This document shows, piece after piece, positions 1 to 9,902 of a stretch of DNA of 64,000 bases. The notes under the pieces were generated by a model that was not told where the DNA came from, ran no database searches, and saw only the letters and a list, made by a program, of their open reading frames with translations. Position 1 is the first letter of the stretch. Each line of letters opens with the position of its first letter. The stretch comes from Corynebacterium afermentans subsp. lipophilum (GTDB lineage Bacteria; Actinomycetota; Actinomycetes; Mycobacteriales; Mycobacteriaceae), in NCBI RefSeq assembly GCF_030408375.1, contig NZ_CP046530.1:2289802-2353801 (forward strand), given 5' to 3'. Both the position numbers and the translations under genes were made by a program.

Positions 1-2110
1 TCACACTGACCTGCTCGTGGGAGGCCAGTTCGGCGTTCTTGGTCTGCACGGCGTCGATGCCGTGGTCTGCAAGACCGGAGACCACGCGGGAAAGCTGCCC
101 TCGGGTGCGGCACATCACGCCGACGCGCACTTCCTTGTGCACGCCTTCCTCGGCCGCACGCTCGGCTTCCTCCAGCCACACGTTGATCAAGCCAGCGGCT
201 ACGGCAAATTCTTCGTCCTCGGACGCCGCGGTCACGATCATCGGCGCTGGGCCGGACCTCGCGGAGCGGTACTTCCCAACGGAATCCTTATCACCCTCCG
301 CGTCCAGGAACTCCATGTCACCGCCGACCAGGATCCGCAGCGCGTAATCCAGGTTCTCCTTCGTGGTGCGGTAGTTCAGCGTCAGGCGCTGGGATGCTCG
401 CCCGCGGGTGGAGATGCCGAAGTGCGACAGGGTCAGCGGATGGCCGTAGATGCGCTGGTGGGAGTCCTCGGCCAAGAACACGTCGTTAGGCCCATGCGCC
501 GCACACGCGCGCAAAAACCGCCAGTGCCCGGCGTTGAAGTCCTGGGCCTCGTCGACCACCACGTGGTCGAACAGCGACCCGCCGCCGCGCTCGTAGCGCA
601 CGTTCAAAATCTCTGCGCCCACGGCGGACATGGTGGGCCAGAACAGCTGGCCATCGATGGCTTGGGTCTGCATCAACGACTCCAGCACGGCCCACACCTG
701 CTTGCGCTGCTTGCGGTTCAGGGGCGTGCCGCGGCCGGTGCGCGCGACCTTCAGGTACTCCGCCAAAGACACAATCCCGTTGGCCAGCACCACGGTCTCG
801 TACTCGGCCTGCAGGAACGCTTCGTTAGCAATCTCGCGCGGCAGCTCCTCCGGGGCGGACTCCACCGCGCCCTCCCACACCTGGCGCGCTGCCATGTCGG
901 TGTACGGGCGCACGCGCGGGGCGGTGACGCCGAGCACGCGCCGGGTGGCCTCTTCCGTCTCCTCCACAGAGCCGAGGGAGACCACCTTGCGCACCACGGC
1001 GTCGATGTTGTCCACCCACACGCCGTCCTCGCCGGGCTCGTCTGCCTCCGGGTAGGAGGGATTCAACGCGTTGAGCTGTGACTTCAACCCCTGCGCCAGA
1101 CCCTTCGTAAACGTGGTCAGCAGCACGCGCGGACCGGCCCCCGCAATATGCCCCGCGGCCAGGTTGTTCGCGCGGTGCACCGCCACCACCGTCTTACCGG
1201 TGCCCGCGCCGCCGAACACGCGCGCGGACCCGGAGTAGGAGTTTTCGGCCATACGGCGCTGCTCCGGGTGGATGTACACGCGCCATTGGTCGAAATTGCC
1301 AGACTCGATCACGCTGCGCAGGGACTCAGTCTCCACGTCGTCCACGTAGGCGAACTCCAGCTCCGCAGCCGCCTGCCGCAGACCCGCCAACAGGCGCGCG
1401 TCCTCGGACTCGGCAGCCTCCGCAGCCGAGACCTTGCGCAGCCCCAGCGACTCCCGCGTTTCCTCCACCGAGTACCCCGCCACCAGCGCGAGCACCGCTT
1501 CGTGCTCCCACTTCGGCCGGGGCGCAAGCAGCGCGTCCAGCCCGTCCTCGGACTCGAGTGCGAGCACCTGCTCAGTCAGCGCGGGATCAATGCCCAGCGC
1601 GTCCCACAGCATCGAAGGCGTGAGCCCATCCAGCGCCTCACGAGGCGCGGGCGATGGCTTATCCGCGAGCTCCGTTTCAACCCCCTGCTGCGCCGCCAGC
1701 TCACGCGCGGCCTGGGCGGCAGCCTCCGCCTTCGCCTTCGAGTCCTCGACAGGCTGAGCACTCTCAACCGCGTCTTCTTTAATCAGCGTCGTAATACCGT
1801 TGATCGGGTTGACGTCCAAGCGCAGCCGCGCCGGGTCCAGCCGTTCCGCCTTGAGGTTGCCCTCGTCGTGCGAGTCTACGTCTACAAGCACGAAGTGGTG
1901 CGTGTCCTTGTCTTTGATCTCAAAGAGCACCGCGCGGAACTGGTCGTTGATGCGGCCGGTGCGCACACGCTTGTCCACGGCGTTGGACAGGGTCTTGATC
2001 TTCAGCGACGGGTTCGTCGGGTCCACCGAGAGCTTCTGCAGGAAGTTCATCGTCGGCTTCATCAACGCGCCGTCGAGGTCCAACCCGCTGTACAGGCTAA
2101 ACGTCACCAT
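1..2110 (-). CDS. UvrD-like superfamily 1 helicase of the defence locus, 3' end cut by window edge
   Basis: About 703 codons are visible; the C-terminus lies beyond base 1. Superfamily 1 DNA helicase motifs are clear: Walker A GGAGTGKT near residue 305, Walker B VVDEAQDF near 520, and LNYRTT near 590. The first ~95 residues form a separate small domain (RINDQFRAVLFEI, then HFVLVDVDSHDE) whose pattern resembles RelE/ParE toxin folds; that part is inference. A ~200-residue Ala/Glu-rich linker follows. The ATG at 2110 lies seven bases after the TAA of the YprA-family helicase gene, and its AAGGAG ribosome site overlaps the end of that gene, so the two are translationally coupled. Probable role: helicase component of the DISARM-related system. 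No UvrD gene belongs to canonical DISARM. Confidence 0.85.
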   Translation of the reverse strand, partial: MVTFSLYSGLDLDGALMKPTMNFLQKLSVDPTNPSLKIKTLSNAVDKRVRTGRINDQFRAVLFEIKDKDTHHFVLVDVDSHDEGNLKAERLDPARLRLDVNPINGITTLIKEDAVESAQPVEDSKAKAEAAAQAARELAAQQGVETELADKPSPAPREALDGLTPSMLWDALGIDPALTEQVLALESEDGLDALLAPRPKWEHEAVLALVAGYSVEETRESLGLRKVSAAEAAESEDARLLAGLRQAAAELEFAYVDDVETESLRSVIESGNFDQWRVYIHPEQRRMAENSYSGSARVFGGAGTGKTVVAVHRANNLAAGHIAGAGPRVLLTTFTKGLAQGLKSQLNALNPSYPEADEPGEDGVWVDNIDAVVRKVVSLGSVEETEEATRRVLGVTAPRVRPYTDMAARQVWEGAVESAPEELPREIANEAFLQAEYETVVLANGIVSLAEYLKVARTGRGTPLNRKQRKQVWAVLESLMQTQAIDGQLFWPTMSAVGAEILNVRYERGGGSLFDHVVVDEAQDFNAGHWRFLRACAAHGPNDVFLAEDSHQRIYGHPLTLSHFGISTRGRASQRLTLNYRTTKENLDYALRILVGGDMEFLDAEGDKDSVGKYRSARSGPAPMIVTAASEDEEFAVAAGLINVWLEEAERAAEEGVHKEVRVGVMCRTRGQLSRVVSGLADHGIDAVQTKNAELASHEQVSV

Positions 2111-2116
2111 GGTGTC

Positions 2117-5100
2117 TTACTCCTTACCCAGCAGCGCGGCCGGGATCGTCTCTGGCGAGAGTGTATCGGGGTACAGCAGCGTCCAGCCTTGCTCGCGAAG
2201 CTTGGCTTCCGCGTCGGTGTAGGAGGCGTCCTGCTCGATCAACAGCGCGATGCGCAGCTCGGTCCAGGACACGGCGGTGGGGATGGAGCCGATCTCCTCG
2301 CCGATCTCCTCGGTCGCCGCCGCGCCCGCGTCCACGAGGGTGCGCAGCGCGGCGGCCACGTCGGCTTCGTCCTCGAACTCCTCGATCGCCTCGGCCCACA
2401 GCCCACCGACTGCGGCCTCGACGGCACTTTGCTTATCGACGACCTCCGGTTGCCCAACCATCTCCCCATCACCGACCGCAACAGTGACGGCGTTGTTGGC
2501 CAGCCACATGATGTTGGCGAAGCGCAGGAAGTCGCGCCAGTTGTCGGTGGTGATGGAGCCGGGTTCGGTGGCGTCGACGTGCAGGTGGCGCAGGGCCACC
2601 GCACCATCCGCCAGGGTCCCGTCGAAATGGACCTCGCTGCGGAAGGTCAGGCATGCACCACCCGGGATGCGCGAGGGGCGCAGCGACCCGCTCAGCATCC
2701 GCAGCAACGCCTCGTCCATGAGCGCGTACGAGGCCCTGTTCGGCTCCGCCAAGTAGGTCAGCAGCTGGGTGATGGGGGAGGCCTTGAGGAAGGCAATCTC
2801 GTTGTTGCCGATGCCCTCCATGTTACGCGTACGTTCCTCGGCGTCCTCGCTTACCCACGTCGGTGCTGCGGCACCGACCTCCACCTCCTGCGCGAACCAG
2901 TCCAGGCCGGCGTCGGTGACGTTCCACGGCAAGATCTGCTTGTCGCCGAAGTGCAGGCTGTTGCGCTTCTGGATGTCCGAGGGGAAGCGGTAGTGCTGCG
3001 GGCTGAAGTGGAACGCGGCGCCGTCGGTGTACACGGCCACCGGCCGCACAAGCGGGTTACGGCGGTGCTGGAAGAGGAAGTCCGGGCGGGTGTAGCCGTA
3101 GTCGTGCTGTTCGCGCATGGACCACTCCTCACCGGACGAGAACGTGATGTGCCACTCCACACCTCCGGCATTGGCGATGTCCTTGACGGTGGCGTGGCGC
3201 GCCTCCAGGGCCTCGCGCAGCATCTCGCGGAAGCGCACCTCCAGGTTGGAGGACTGATCTAGCTGCGGCGCCTCCGTCTGCGGCTCCCACGCCACCTGCA
3301 GGGGATCGGTCTCTGCCGAGGGGTGGTCCTGGTTAGTCAGGATCGCGCGCAGCGCGCGTTCCGCGGCGGCGCGGGAGGTGACATCGATCTGCTGCCAGCG
3401 GGTGTACGGCAACAGGCAGTCGGGGCAGGCGAGGCGCTCGTCGTCCTGGCAGGCGCACTCCGCAACCTTCGTAAACGCCTTTTCCAGCAGCCGGCGGACG
3501 TCTTCGGGCGAGGCGAACTGGGAGAGATACCCGGTGCCGCCGGGGACGTTGTCGTGCATGAGCAGCGCCTCGACGGTGCCGCCGCGGTCATCCGGCACGC
3601 GGACGGTAACCACACCCAGGTGGTCCGGGTCGCCGCCCAAAACCTCCTTGAAGCCGAGCTTGATCGCGGCGGTCAACGAGGGGATGGTCGCCTTGTCGCC
3701 CGCGGTGAGCATCACCGGCACGTGCAGCAGCACGCCCTGGGTCTGCAAGGTGCGAGACAGCGCGACGGTGACGGACTCCTCCTCGCGGGCGTTGCGCTTC
3801 GGGCACCAGGGGCGGTGGTCCCACTTGGAGTTCGTGCCCTTCTGCGAGTCCAGGTGCCCGCAGTAGTTGCAGACGGTGAACATGGGCGCATCGATCTCAG
3901 CGTTGGCGAAGATGCGCTTCATCGCGGGCCCGCGGCCCAGGTTGAACCAGCTTAAGTTCACGTACCGCAGGTACTCCGCGCCGAAGCCTTGGGAGAGGAA
4001 CCATTTACCACCGTGGCCACCTTCCGGCACGGAGAAGCTCAGGGCGGTGTGGTAGTTCAGTTCGCGGCGGTCGTCGCGGGAGTCGTCGATAAGCGCATTG
4101 CCCCGATCCACCTCCGCTGACACGCGGCGCATGCGCACCGTATCCAGCACCTGGCCGTTGTCGGCGAAGGTGTCCGCACCGCAGGAAGGGCACGCGCCGG
4201 CGGCGGCCCCTTCGCGCACGGGCTCGGCGTAGGAGCACTCGGGGCACAGGCGCCACCGCTCGATGTCCGCGCCGTTGAAGCCGACCTCGACTGCGTCCAC
4301 GGTGGCGGCGATGCCACGGGCGTAGAAGGTGTTGCCCGGCGCGAGCTCGTGAAGCGCGGAGGACACACCGCGGGAGAGCTCGAAGGAGTCCGGGTCGATC
4401 TGCATGGTGGTCGGGTTGAGCTGGGAGACCACCACGGACAGCTCCACCGCATCATCCAACAGCGTGAAGTTGGGCAGCAGCCCGTAGCGCTCCATGGAGC
4501 TGATCCAGTGTTCGCCGAGCAGGATGTCGTTGAGGTCCTTGGCGGTGCGGTGGTACGCCGCCTTCGTGCTGCGCTTGTCGCGCTCCAGCTCCGCATCGGC
4601 GTTTTCGGTGCCCGCGTTCGGGTCCACCTTGGCATCCAGCGCACTCAGCTGGTCTTGGAGGGTGCTCAGCCGCGCGGTGAACGCCTTGACCTCGCTGTCC
4701 CAGAGTCTGCGGGTGCGCTCCATCTCGCCCGTGAGTGAGTCGGGCCCCTGGCCGCACGCCCACGCGCGCACCCCGTCCACGGTGGCCGCGTCCACGGACC
4801 CTGCCACCGTGGCTAAAAACGCGTCCACGCGGTCCTCCACGCCGGCCGCGATGTCCTCGCCGAGCACCTCCACCAGCGAGACCTTGCGGGTGCTGAACAC
4901 GTCGCGCGAATACTTCACTTCCAGCCCGTTATTGCGGAACGACAGTGTGTCCACCAAGTACGCCGTGGTTTGCCGCCGCAGGATCTCGGTGGCGGAGAGG
5001 AAAGCCACCGGCGGCACCACGGTGCCTGCGATGACGGATAGCGGCTGGTTCAGCTTCGGCAGCGTGCTCCCGCGGCCCTGCACGAAGGCGAGCACCAACG

Positions 5101-8100
5101 AGTTGCCGGTGAGACGCCCGGCGCGACCCACACGTTGCACGTACGAGGAGACGGTGGTGGGCAGCGAGGCGAGCATAACCGTGGACAGGTCGCCGATGTC
5201 GATGCCCATCTCCAGCGTCGGCGTTGCCACCAGCACGTTCGGCGCGTTCGGTGCCTCAGCGCCACCGCGGAACGCCCGCTCGAGCGCGAGGCGTTCCTCC
5301 TTCGGGATCAACCCGGTGTGCTCGCGTGCCACCACCGCGCGCGGGTTGGTGGAGGTGTACAGCTGCGAGTAGTAATTCGCCTCGATCGGCTCCTCTTCGA
5401 GCTCGCCGGGGCAGCCGGGCGTGGGGCACGGCAGGCCCTGAAGCAGCGAGCGCAGTTGCCTATCGACGCCTAACGGTGCATGACACACCCCACACTGCAA
5501 CATCGCAGGTTCACCTTCACCAGCCACCACCACCTGCTGCGACGCAATGGCGTACATCGTGCCGCCGGTGTCCGTGGACACGGCCATGAGCACCTCGCGC
5601 CGGGCGAGCTCGCGGAACACGTTGGTGAGCACCGTCGCCGCGTCGTGGGTGCCGATCCCCAGAACCTTGGAAGTCCACCGGGCGTAGCGCCCGCGCGGGC
5701 TGCCCAGCGGGGTCACACCGCGGTCCTTGTCATCTACCGCCGGCCCGGAGCGCGGGAACTCCGGCGCGCCCCCCTTGGCAAACCGGCGCATGCCACGCGC
5801 CTTGGCGTAGCGGTTGTGCAGACGCCACGTGTTGCCGTCGTCCTGGAGGTAAGACTTGAACATTGGCGTGTATACGCCGCCGCGTGCGCGCACCTGCTCC
5901 AACAGTCCGCGCATCCAGCGCAGCCGCACCTGCGGGTCGGTGGCGTCCACCACCTCGAATAAGCCGCTATCGATGCTGCGCAGCGCCTCTTCCGCCGCCT
6001 CGAGCAGCACCGCGTCATCCACATCCACCCGCGGTGTGAGCGCACCGGTGGACACGAGGGAACGCGGCAGGTCCGCTTGCTGGCCGAACTCGAGCGCCGC
6101 GTCCAGCTCAAGGCGCTCCAGCACCGCCGCGGTGGCCGCACGCCGGGACGCGTCGTCAGCGTCCTTCTCCCAGAACGCGCGGAACGTGGGCGTCTCCGCG
6201 ATCTCCTGGGGCAGCAGTTCAAACCGCGCACGCAACGGGTCCTCAGCGGCGTCTGCGTGCTCGAGGATCCGCAGCGGCAGCTGCGCCACGGAGACCTCAC
6301 CTTGTACTCCATTGCCGGAGCTTGCGACGACGCTGCGCATCAACGCGCGGATGCCAAACGCGCGCGCCCTAGCCTGCACAAACCCCGCGCGGTGCGCTGC
6401 GTCCTGCACCGAGTCCGCGAACACGAGGGTCTTCTTCTCTTCCTGCTCCAGCTGCGGCATGCCGAACAGGTTGGACAGCCCCACCGACAGCAGCGTGGCC
6501 ACACGCGAACCGATGTAGCGGATGGTGTCCGTCTCCCCGCACGACGGGCATACCTGTTCGCGGGCGTACTCGCCAGCGTCGAGCCCGGCGTAGGTGATCA
6601 CGGGCACCGACAGGCCCTCCGCCCGCTCCCGCTCGTCCGGCTCGCTCGCTGACAGCGTGCGGGTCTGCGTGTGGAACCACATCAGGGCCCGCTTGCCCTC
6701 GTCGTCGCCGAACTCCTTCATCTCCTTGCCGTCTTTGAGCGCCCGGCGGTACTCATTGGTGGCATCGATGAGAGGGCGTACGAGCTCAGGCTTATCGACG
6801 CTCGCCTTACGGATCTCCCCGCCACCCAGCACCACCGCGTCCGTGCCGGGCTCCAGCGCCGTCATCCACCCGGCGCGCCCGCACTCGCGGCAGTAGATTG
6901 CCGGCAGCCACACCGCGGCGTCGTCCCCGCCGAGCTGGCCGTCATCCGCGAAGCGAAACACCTCGCCGTCCTCAGTCGGCGTCACCGTGCGCTCGATGCG
7001 GGAGACCTCACGCAGCCACAGGTGGGTTTCCACACCCGGCAGGCGCTTGCCACCGAAGCCGTACTTCTCGCCCGCCAGCGCTCGCACGTGCGCGACCGCG
7101 GTGAGCAGGTGGGTGACAAACTCCCGTGCCGGACCCTCCTTGAGGCTGCGCACCACAATCTCGCCGAGTACCGCCGCCGGGACCGTCGTTTCCTTCTCGC
7201 CCTCGCGCTGGATAAGCGGTGCCGCGTTTTTCGCCGCCTCCAGCAGCGCGCGGGTCAGCGGGTGCGCCGCGTACGCCGCGATGATCTCTTCCAGCGTCTC
7301 GCCGGCGTCCCACAGCTGCGTTCGGAAGACCTCAAGCACCACGTCCGCATAGTCGCGGCCCGAGGCGTCGTCCGCGATCATGCTGTTGATCTGCTTGATC
7401 TGGTCGATGTCCGGCAGCGGAGTAGGGGAGTGGCTCCCGAATGTCTCCGCGATCTCGTCCACCCACTGCTCGTACGTCAGCGTACGTTCGCCGACCAGCG
7501 CGTCCGCGCTGAACTGCTCCCCGAAAATCGTGCCCGCGAAGTCCAGCACCTTCTGCGTGTCGTCTTTGCCGCCGAGCGTTGCCGACGTTGCCACCGGCGT
7601 GACCCGGCCCAGCGGATTGGATGCGTACTCACCCAGGAACCCCTCCGGCTGGTGTGCCTTAAGCATCAGCCCCAAGCGGCGCAGCAGCAGTGCCACGTCC
7701 GTGCCCTGCGCACCGTCGTACGTGTGAAACTCATCCAGCACCAAGTACTGCAACGATGTTGCCGAGCGCTTCCAGATCTCCCGGTCCTCTTCACGCAGCA
7801 GCAGCTGGTCCAGCATCTTGTAGTTGGTGAGCAAGATGTCTGGCGGATCCGCGCGCATCTGGTCACGGTCGGTGACCAGCGATTCCCGCGTGACCTTGCG
7901 GACGCTACCCTTCGACTCACCCGTGTAAATACCCGCCGTCACCCCCGCCAACGCCGGCTCGCTGGTAAGCAGCTTAGCCAAGCGGTCCGCCTGGTCATTC
8001 GACAGCGCGTTCATGGGGTACAGCAACAGTGCCTTGGTTCCGCGTTGCCCCTCCGCTCGGGCCCGTGCTGCGTGATCCAACACCGGGTAGAGGAACGACT

Positions 8101-8443
8101 CAGTCTTACCTGAACCAGTACCCGTGATCACCAACGTCGGCTCCGCGCGACGAGCACCCTGCTCATCCCGGCTGCGCAGGCGCCGGAACGCCTCCGCCTG
8201 ATGGTGGTACGGGGTGAACCATTCCGGCATCCAGTCCAGAATCCCGTCCCACCCGATCGCGCGCGCGTACGGCAGACGCGTACGCACGTACGGGCCGTGG
8301 AACATACCCCGCTCCGTGTCCTCCAAGAACGCCTTCAGCGCGTTGGACGTCTCCGGGTTCGCAAGCGAAAACGCAGTGGCCAGATACTCGGACACGCCCC
8401 CGAGGACGTGTTCCGATGCGTGGACGGGGATGAGGGTAGACAT
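2117..8443 (-). CDS. YprA-family DEAD/DEAH helicase with DUF1998 and C-terminal Vsr-like nuclease domain
   Basis: A 2108-residue superfamily 2 helicase. Motif I GTGSGKT is near residue 108, DEFH near 236, SATLGG near 284, and helicase-C motifs (TPTLEMGIDIGD, QRVGRAGR) near 1070-1110. The large insert between the two RecA-like halves has a zinc-type YCRECG near 517. DUF1998 (HDNVPGGTGYL, then cysteine pairs CAC and CPDC) lies near 1630-1670. After it, TRPDFLF, AVYTDGAAFH and DIQKRNSL (about 1784-1830) fit a Vsr/DUF559-like PD-(D/E)XK nuclease. Known relatives are DrmA/DrmB of DISARM, the Druantia helicase and MrfA/YprA; here the DrmA and DrmB roles look fused. I chose ATG 8443, which lies close behind a possible -10 (GATAAA) and so may be nearly leaderless; a TTG at 8491 would add 16 residues. 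Confidence 0.92.
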   Translation of the reverse strand: MSTLIPVHASEHVLGGVSEYLATAFSLANPETSNALKAFLEDTERGMFHGPYVRTRLPYARAIGWDGILDWMPEWFTPYHHQAEAFRRLRSRDEQGARRAEPTLVITGTGSGKTESFLYPVLDHAARARAEGQRGTKALLLYPMNALSNDQADRLAKLLTSEPALAGVTAGIYTGESKGSVRKVTRESLVTDRDQMRADPPDILLTNYKMLDQLLLREEDREIWKRSATSLQYLVLDEFHTYDGAQGTDVALLLRRLGLMLKAHQPEGFLGEYASNPLGRVTPVATSATLGGKDDTQKVLDFAGTIFGEQFSADALVGERTLTYEQWVDEIAETFGSHSPTPLPDIDQIKQINSMIADDASGRDYADVVLEVFRTQLWDAGETLEEIIAAYAAHPLTRALLEAAKNAAPLIQREGEKETTVPAAVLGEIVVRSLKEGPAREFVTHLLTAVAHVRALAGEKYGFGGKRLPGVETHLWLREVSRIERTVTPTEDGEVFRFADDGQLGGDDAAVWLPAIYCRECGRAGWMTALEPGTDAVVLGGGEIRKASVDKPELVRPLIDATNEYRRALKDGKEMKEFGDDEGKRALMWFHTQTRTLSASEPDERERAEGLSVPVITYAGLDAGEYAREQVCPSCGETDTIRYIGSRVATLLSVGLSNLFGMPQLEQEEKKTLVFADSVQDAAHRAGFVQARARAFGIRALMRSVVASSGNGVQGEVSVAQLPLRILEHADAAEDPLRARFELLPQEIAETPTFRAFWEKDADDASRRAATAAVLERLELDAALEFGQQADLPRSLVSTGALTPRVDVDDAVLLEAAEEALRSIDSGLFEVVDATDPQVRLRWMRGLLEQVRARGGVYTPMFKSYLQDDGNTWRLHNRYAKARGMRRFAKGGAPEFPRSGPAVDDKDRGVTPLGSPRGRYARWTSKVLGIGTHDAATVLTNVFRELARREVLMAVSTDTGGTMYAIASQQVVVAGEGEPAMLQCGVCHAPLGVDRQLRSLLQGLPCPTPGCPGELEEEPIEANYYSQLYTSTNPRAVVAREHTGLIPKEERLALERAFRGGAEAPNAPNVLVATPTLEMGIDIGDLSTVMLASLPTTVSSYVQRVGRAGRLTGNSLVLAFVQGRGSTLPKLNQPLSVIAGTVVPPVAFLSATEILRRQTTAYLVDTLSFRNNGLEVKYSRDVFSTRKVSLVEVLGEDIAAGVEDRVDAFLATVAGSVDAATVDGVRAWACGQGPDSLTGEMERTRRLWDSEVKAFTARLSTLQDQLSALDAKVDPNAGTENADAELERDKRSTKAAYHRTAKDLNDILLGEHWISSMERYGLLPNFTLLDDAVELSVVVSQLNPTTMQIDPDSFELSRGVSSALHELAPGNTFYARGIAATVDAVEVGFNGADIERWRLCPECSYAEPVREGAAAGACPSCGADTFADNGQVLDTVRMRRVSAEVDRGNALIDDSRDDRRELNYHTALSFSVPEGGHGGKWFLSQGFGAEYLRYVNLSWFNLGRGPAMKRIFANAEIDAPMFTVCNYCGHLDSQKGTNSKWDHRPWCPKRNAREEESVTVALSRTLQTQGVLLHVPVMLTAGDKATIPSLTAAIKLGFKEVLGGDPDHLGVVTVRVPDDRGGTVEALLMHDNVPGGTGYLSQFASPEDVRRLLEKAFTKVAECACQDDERLACPDCLLPYTRWQQIDVTSRAAAERALRAILTNQDHPSAETDPLQVAWEPQTEAPQLDQSSNLEVRFREMLREALEARHATVKDIANAGGVEWHITFSSGEEWSMREQHDYGYTRPDFLFQHRRNPLVRPVAVYTDGAAFHFSPQHYRFPSDIQKRNSLHFGDKQILPWNVTDAGLDWFAQEVEVGAAAPTWVSEDAEERTRNMEGIGNNEIAFLKASPITQLLTYLAEPNRASYALMDEALLRMLSGSLRPSRIPGGACLTFRSEVHFDGTLADGAVALRHLHVDATEPGSITTDNWRDFLRFANIMWLANNAVTVAVGDGEMVGQPEVVDKQSAVEAAVGGLWAEAIEEFEDEADVAAALRTLVDAGAAATEEIGEEIGSIPTAVSWTELRIALLIEQDASYTDAEAKLREQGWTLLYPDTLSPETIPAALLGKE

Positions 8444-8573
8444 GGGGGTAACTTTATCTGGGTTCAGACAAGCGTAGACAGCGATGCGCAACCTTAACTT
8501 TTGTCTTTACAGTCGGGCTACGCCGTGGAAGACGCGTAAATCCTCAAAAGATTATCGACGCGTCGTAACAGAA
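8444..8573 (-). promoter_or_regulatory. Probable promoter region of the YprA-family helicase
   Basis: A 130-bp gap between the FRG-domain gene and the helicase. On the minus strand GATAAA lies about 9 bases before the helicase ATG, with CTGTCT 17 bases further upstream as a weak -35. One TATCGACG motif lies at 8553-8560. No start-proximal Shine-Dalgarno is visible, which agrees with a short-leader or leaderless transcript. Confidence 0.4.
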
Positions 8574-9539
8574 CTAGTTGCTGTCGTATTCTCTAAATGC
8601 ACTCGTATCTATACGTCGGGAAACGTTCGTCTCTCCAAAAATGTGGTTCTTGAAGCCGTCATGTACGTAACGGATGATGTTTTGAGGTTCCGGAAACAAA
8701 GTGGAGAAGTTGATGTTAAGTCGGTCAAGCTGCCGTAATATCCTAGACTTGGATTCACCAGTCACAATGATGCGCGGTTCATGAATCTGCAATGTCGTAT
8801 CTCGCCCAGTGTCCTCGCCGATGCAACCACGATGAGGCCTAACAAACAAGTTTTGTTCTGCGCGCCTGTCTATCTCCAGCCCAGCGATTAGGAAGGCACC
8901 GCTCTGCGCTTTTAATCGCTCGTTCGTGTGCATGGGCCTGACAGCTGTGAAGCGTTGCGTCAAGGCTTCAATAGGTTCCGAATGTTCAATGAGAGCGCTT
9001 CGATTCTTAGTGGAATCATACCCCACTGCTTGCATCAGCGAACCCTCTGAGGTTGGACCCCAGGTGCCGTTTATGGCCCATCGCGAGAGCCATTCGACCT
9101 GCGCAGAGTCCTCCCTGTACACCGATTGATTCGGGAAAACTACCACTTCCCCATCAACTTCCTCGGACCCACCACAGGCGAAAAATAGCGCAACCAAAGG
9201 ATTCGTTGTCACATCCAGTAACCGTGTGGGTAGACCATAGTGCTGCAATTTTGCAAGGATTTGAAACGCACTCAGCCGTTCGAACTCCGTCGGCATCAGG
9301 CGTATGACTTCCTGAATCATCAGCTGTTCATTGGTATAGAAAACCGATTCGCCCTCAAAGTCCCGATATATTGCAGGTTCGGGTTGATATAGCTCGTCAT
9401 TGTGCCCTCGGAACAAACTCCAGCGACTCACGCTGGGATCCCGCAATTCAGGCCCGTAGATAGCCTCTAGTTCGTCGATAACCCGAATGAAACTCTGCAC
9501 GCTGTCAATCCAGTTGTATGGCAATATTTTTGTAATCAA
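8574..9539 (-). CDS. FRG-domain protein
   Basis: 321 residues. The FRG family signature is visible: SLFRGH near residue 42 and KLQHYGLPTRLLDVTTNP near 117-135, followed by hydrophobic ALFFACGG. FRG domains are widespread in defence islands and prophages; their biochemical activity is not established. The start is a TTG at 9539 with GAGGAG about nine bases upstream; that ribosome site overlaps the stop of the preceding gene (9555), so the two are co-translated. It is visibly AT-richer than the YprA helicase gene next to it, suggesting separate acquisition. It is the last gene before the YprA helicase and a candidate effector or accessory toxin of the cargo block. Confidence 0.8.
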   Translation of the reverse strand: MITKILPYNWIDSVQSFIRVIDELEAIYGPELRDPSVSRWSLFRGHNDELYQPEPAIYRDFEGESVFYTNEQLMIQEVIRLMPTEFERLSAFQILAKLQHYGLPTRLLDVTTNPLVALFFACGGSEEVDGEVVVFPNQSVYREDSAQVEWLSRWAINGTWGPTSEGSLMQAVGYDSTKNRSALIEHSEPIEALTQRFTAVRPMHTNERLKAQSGAFLIAGLEIDRRAEQNLFVRPHRGCIGEDTGRDTTLQIHEPRIIVTGESKSRILRQLDRLNINFSTLFPEPQNIIRYVHDGFKNHIFGETNVSRRIDTSAFREYDSN

Positions 9540-9554
9540 CGAGTCGGCACTCCT

Positions 9555-9902
9555 CTATTCGGCCAAGTGATCGTAAATGATGCGCGGATCTGGTTCTCTT
9601 CCGTATTCCTTTTGAAAGAGAGTGACGCTCTCGCGGTAGGATTTACGGGCCTTCTTCAAAGCAACATTCGCGCTCCGATACGAGGCCTCCGCTATTGAGC
9701 GTTCTTGCCGAGCTTTCTCGATGTGAGCTAAGTCAACCAACGTGGTGTCGTCGCCAAGGAAGTAAAAGTCTTCGGCCACGCGAAGGGCGCGGTCAGCAGC
9801 GTGATTTCTAGCTCGCGCTTGGTAAAGTGTCCGCTCCGCATCTCGAACTGTTTTCCACGCATTCGCAATTGTCAGCTCGGTTTCCCGTTCAGCAAGAGTC
9901 AC
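9555..9902 (-). CDS. Small helical protein of unknown function in the defence cargo
   Basis: 115 residues, strongly charged and alanine-rich, with heptad-like stretches (about residues 15-50 and 62-100) predicted to form a helical hairpin or coiled coil. No catalytic motif, signal peptide or membrane segment is visible. The start is GTG 9902 with AAGGAG about 11 bases upstream. It ends 15 bases before the FRG-domain start and shares its ribosome-site region, so the two are likely partners. The pattern vaguely recalls TolC-type helical hairpins, but without signal peptide or barrel strands I do not propose that. It could be an antitoxin or scaffold for the FRG protein (inference). Confidence 0.55.
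   Translation of the reverse strand: MTLAERETELTIANAWKTVRDAERTLYQARARNHAADRALRVAEDFYFLGDDTTLVDLAHIEKARQERSIAEASYRSANVALKKARKSYRESVTLFQKEYGREPDPRIIYDHLAE

Noticed and set aside
17..1081. 354-codon plus-strand open frame at the left edge
   Set aside because: Antisense to the UvrD helicase, whose Walker B lies in this stretch.
1148..3262. 704-codon plus-strand open frame
   Set aside because: Antisense to the UvrD and YprA genes; composition is a GC-rich mirror (Arg/Leu/Val/His-rich) without motifs.
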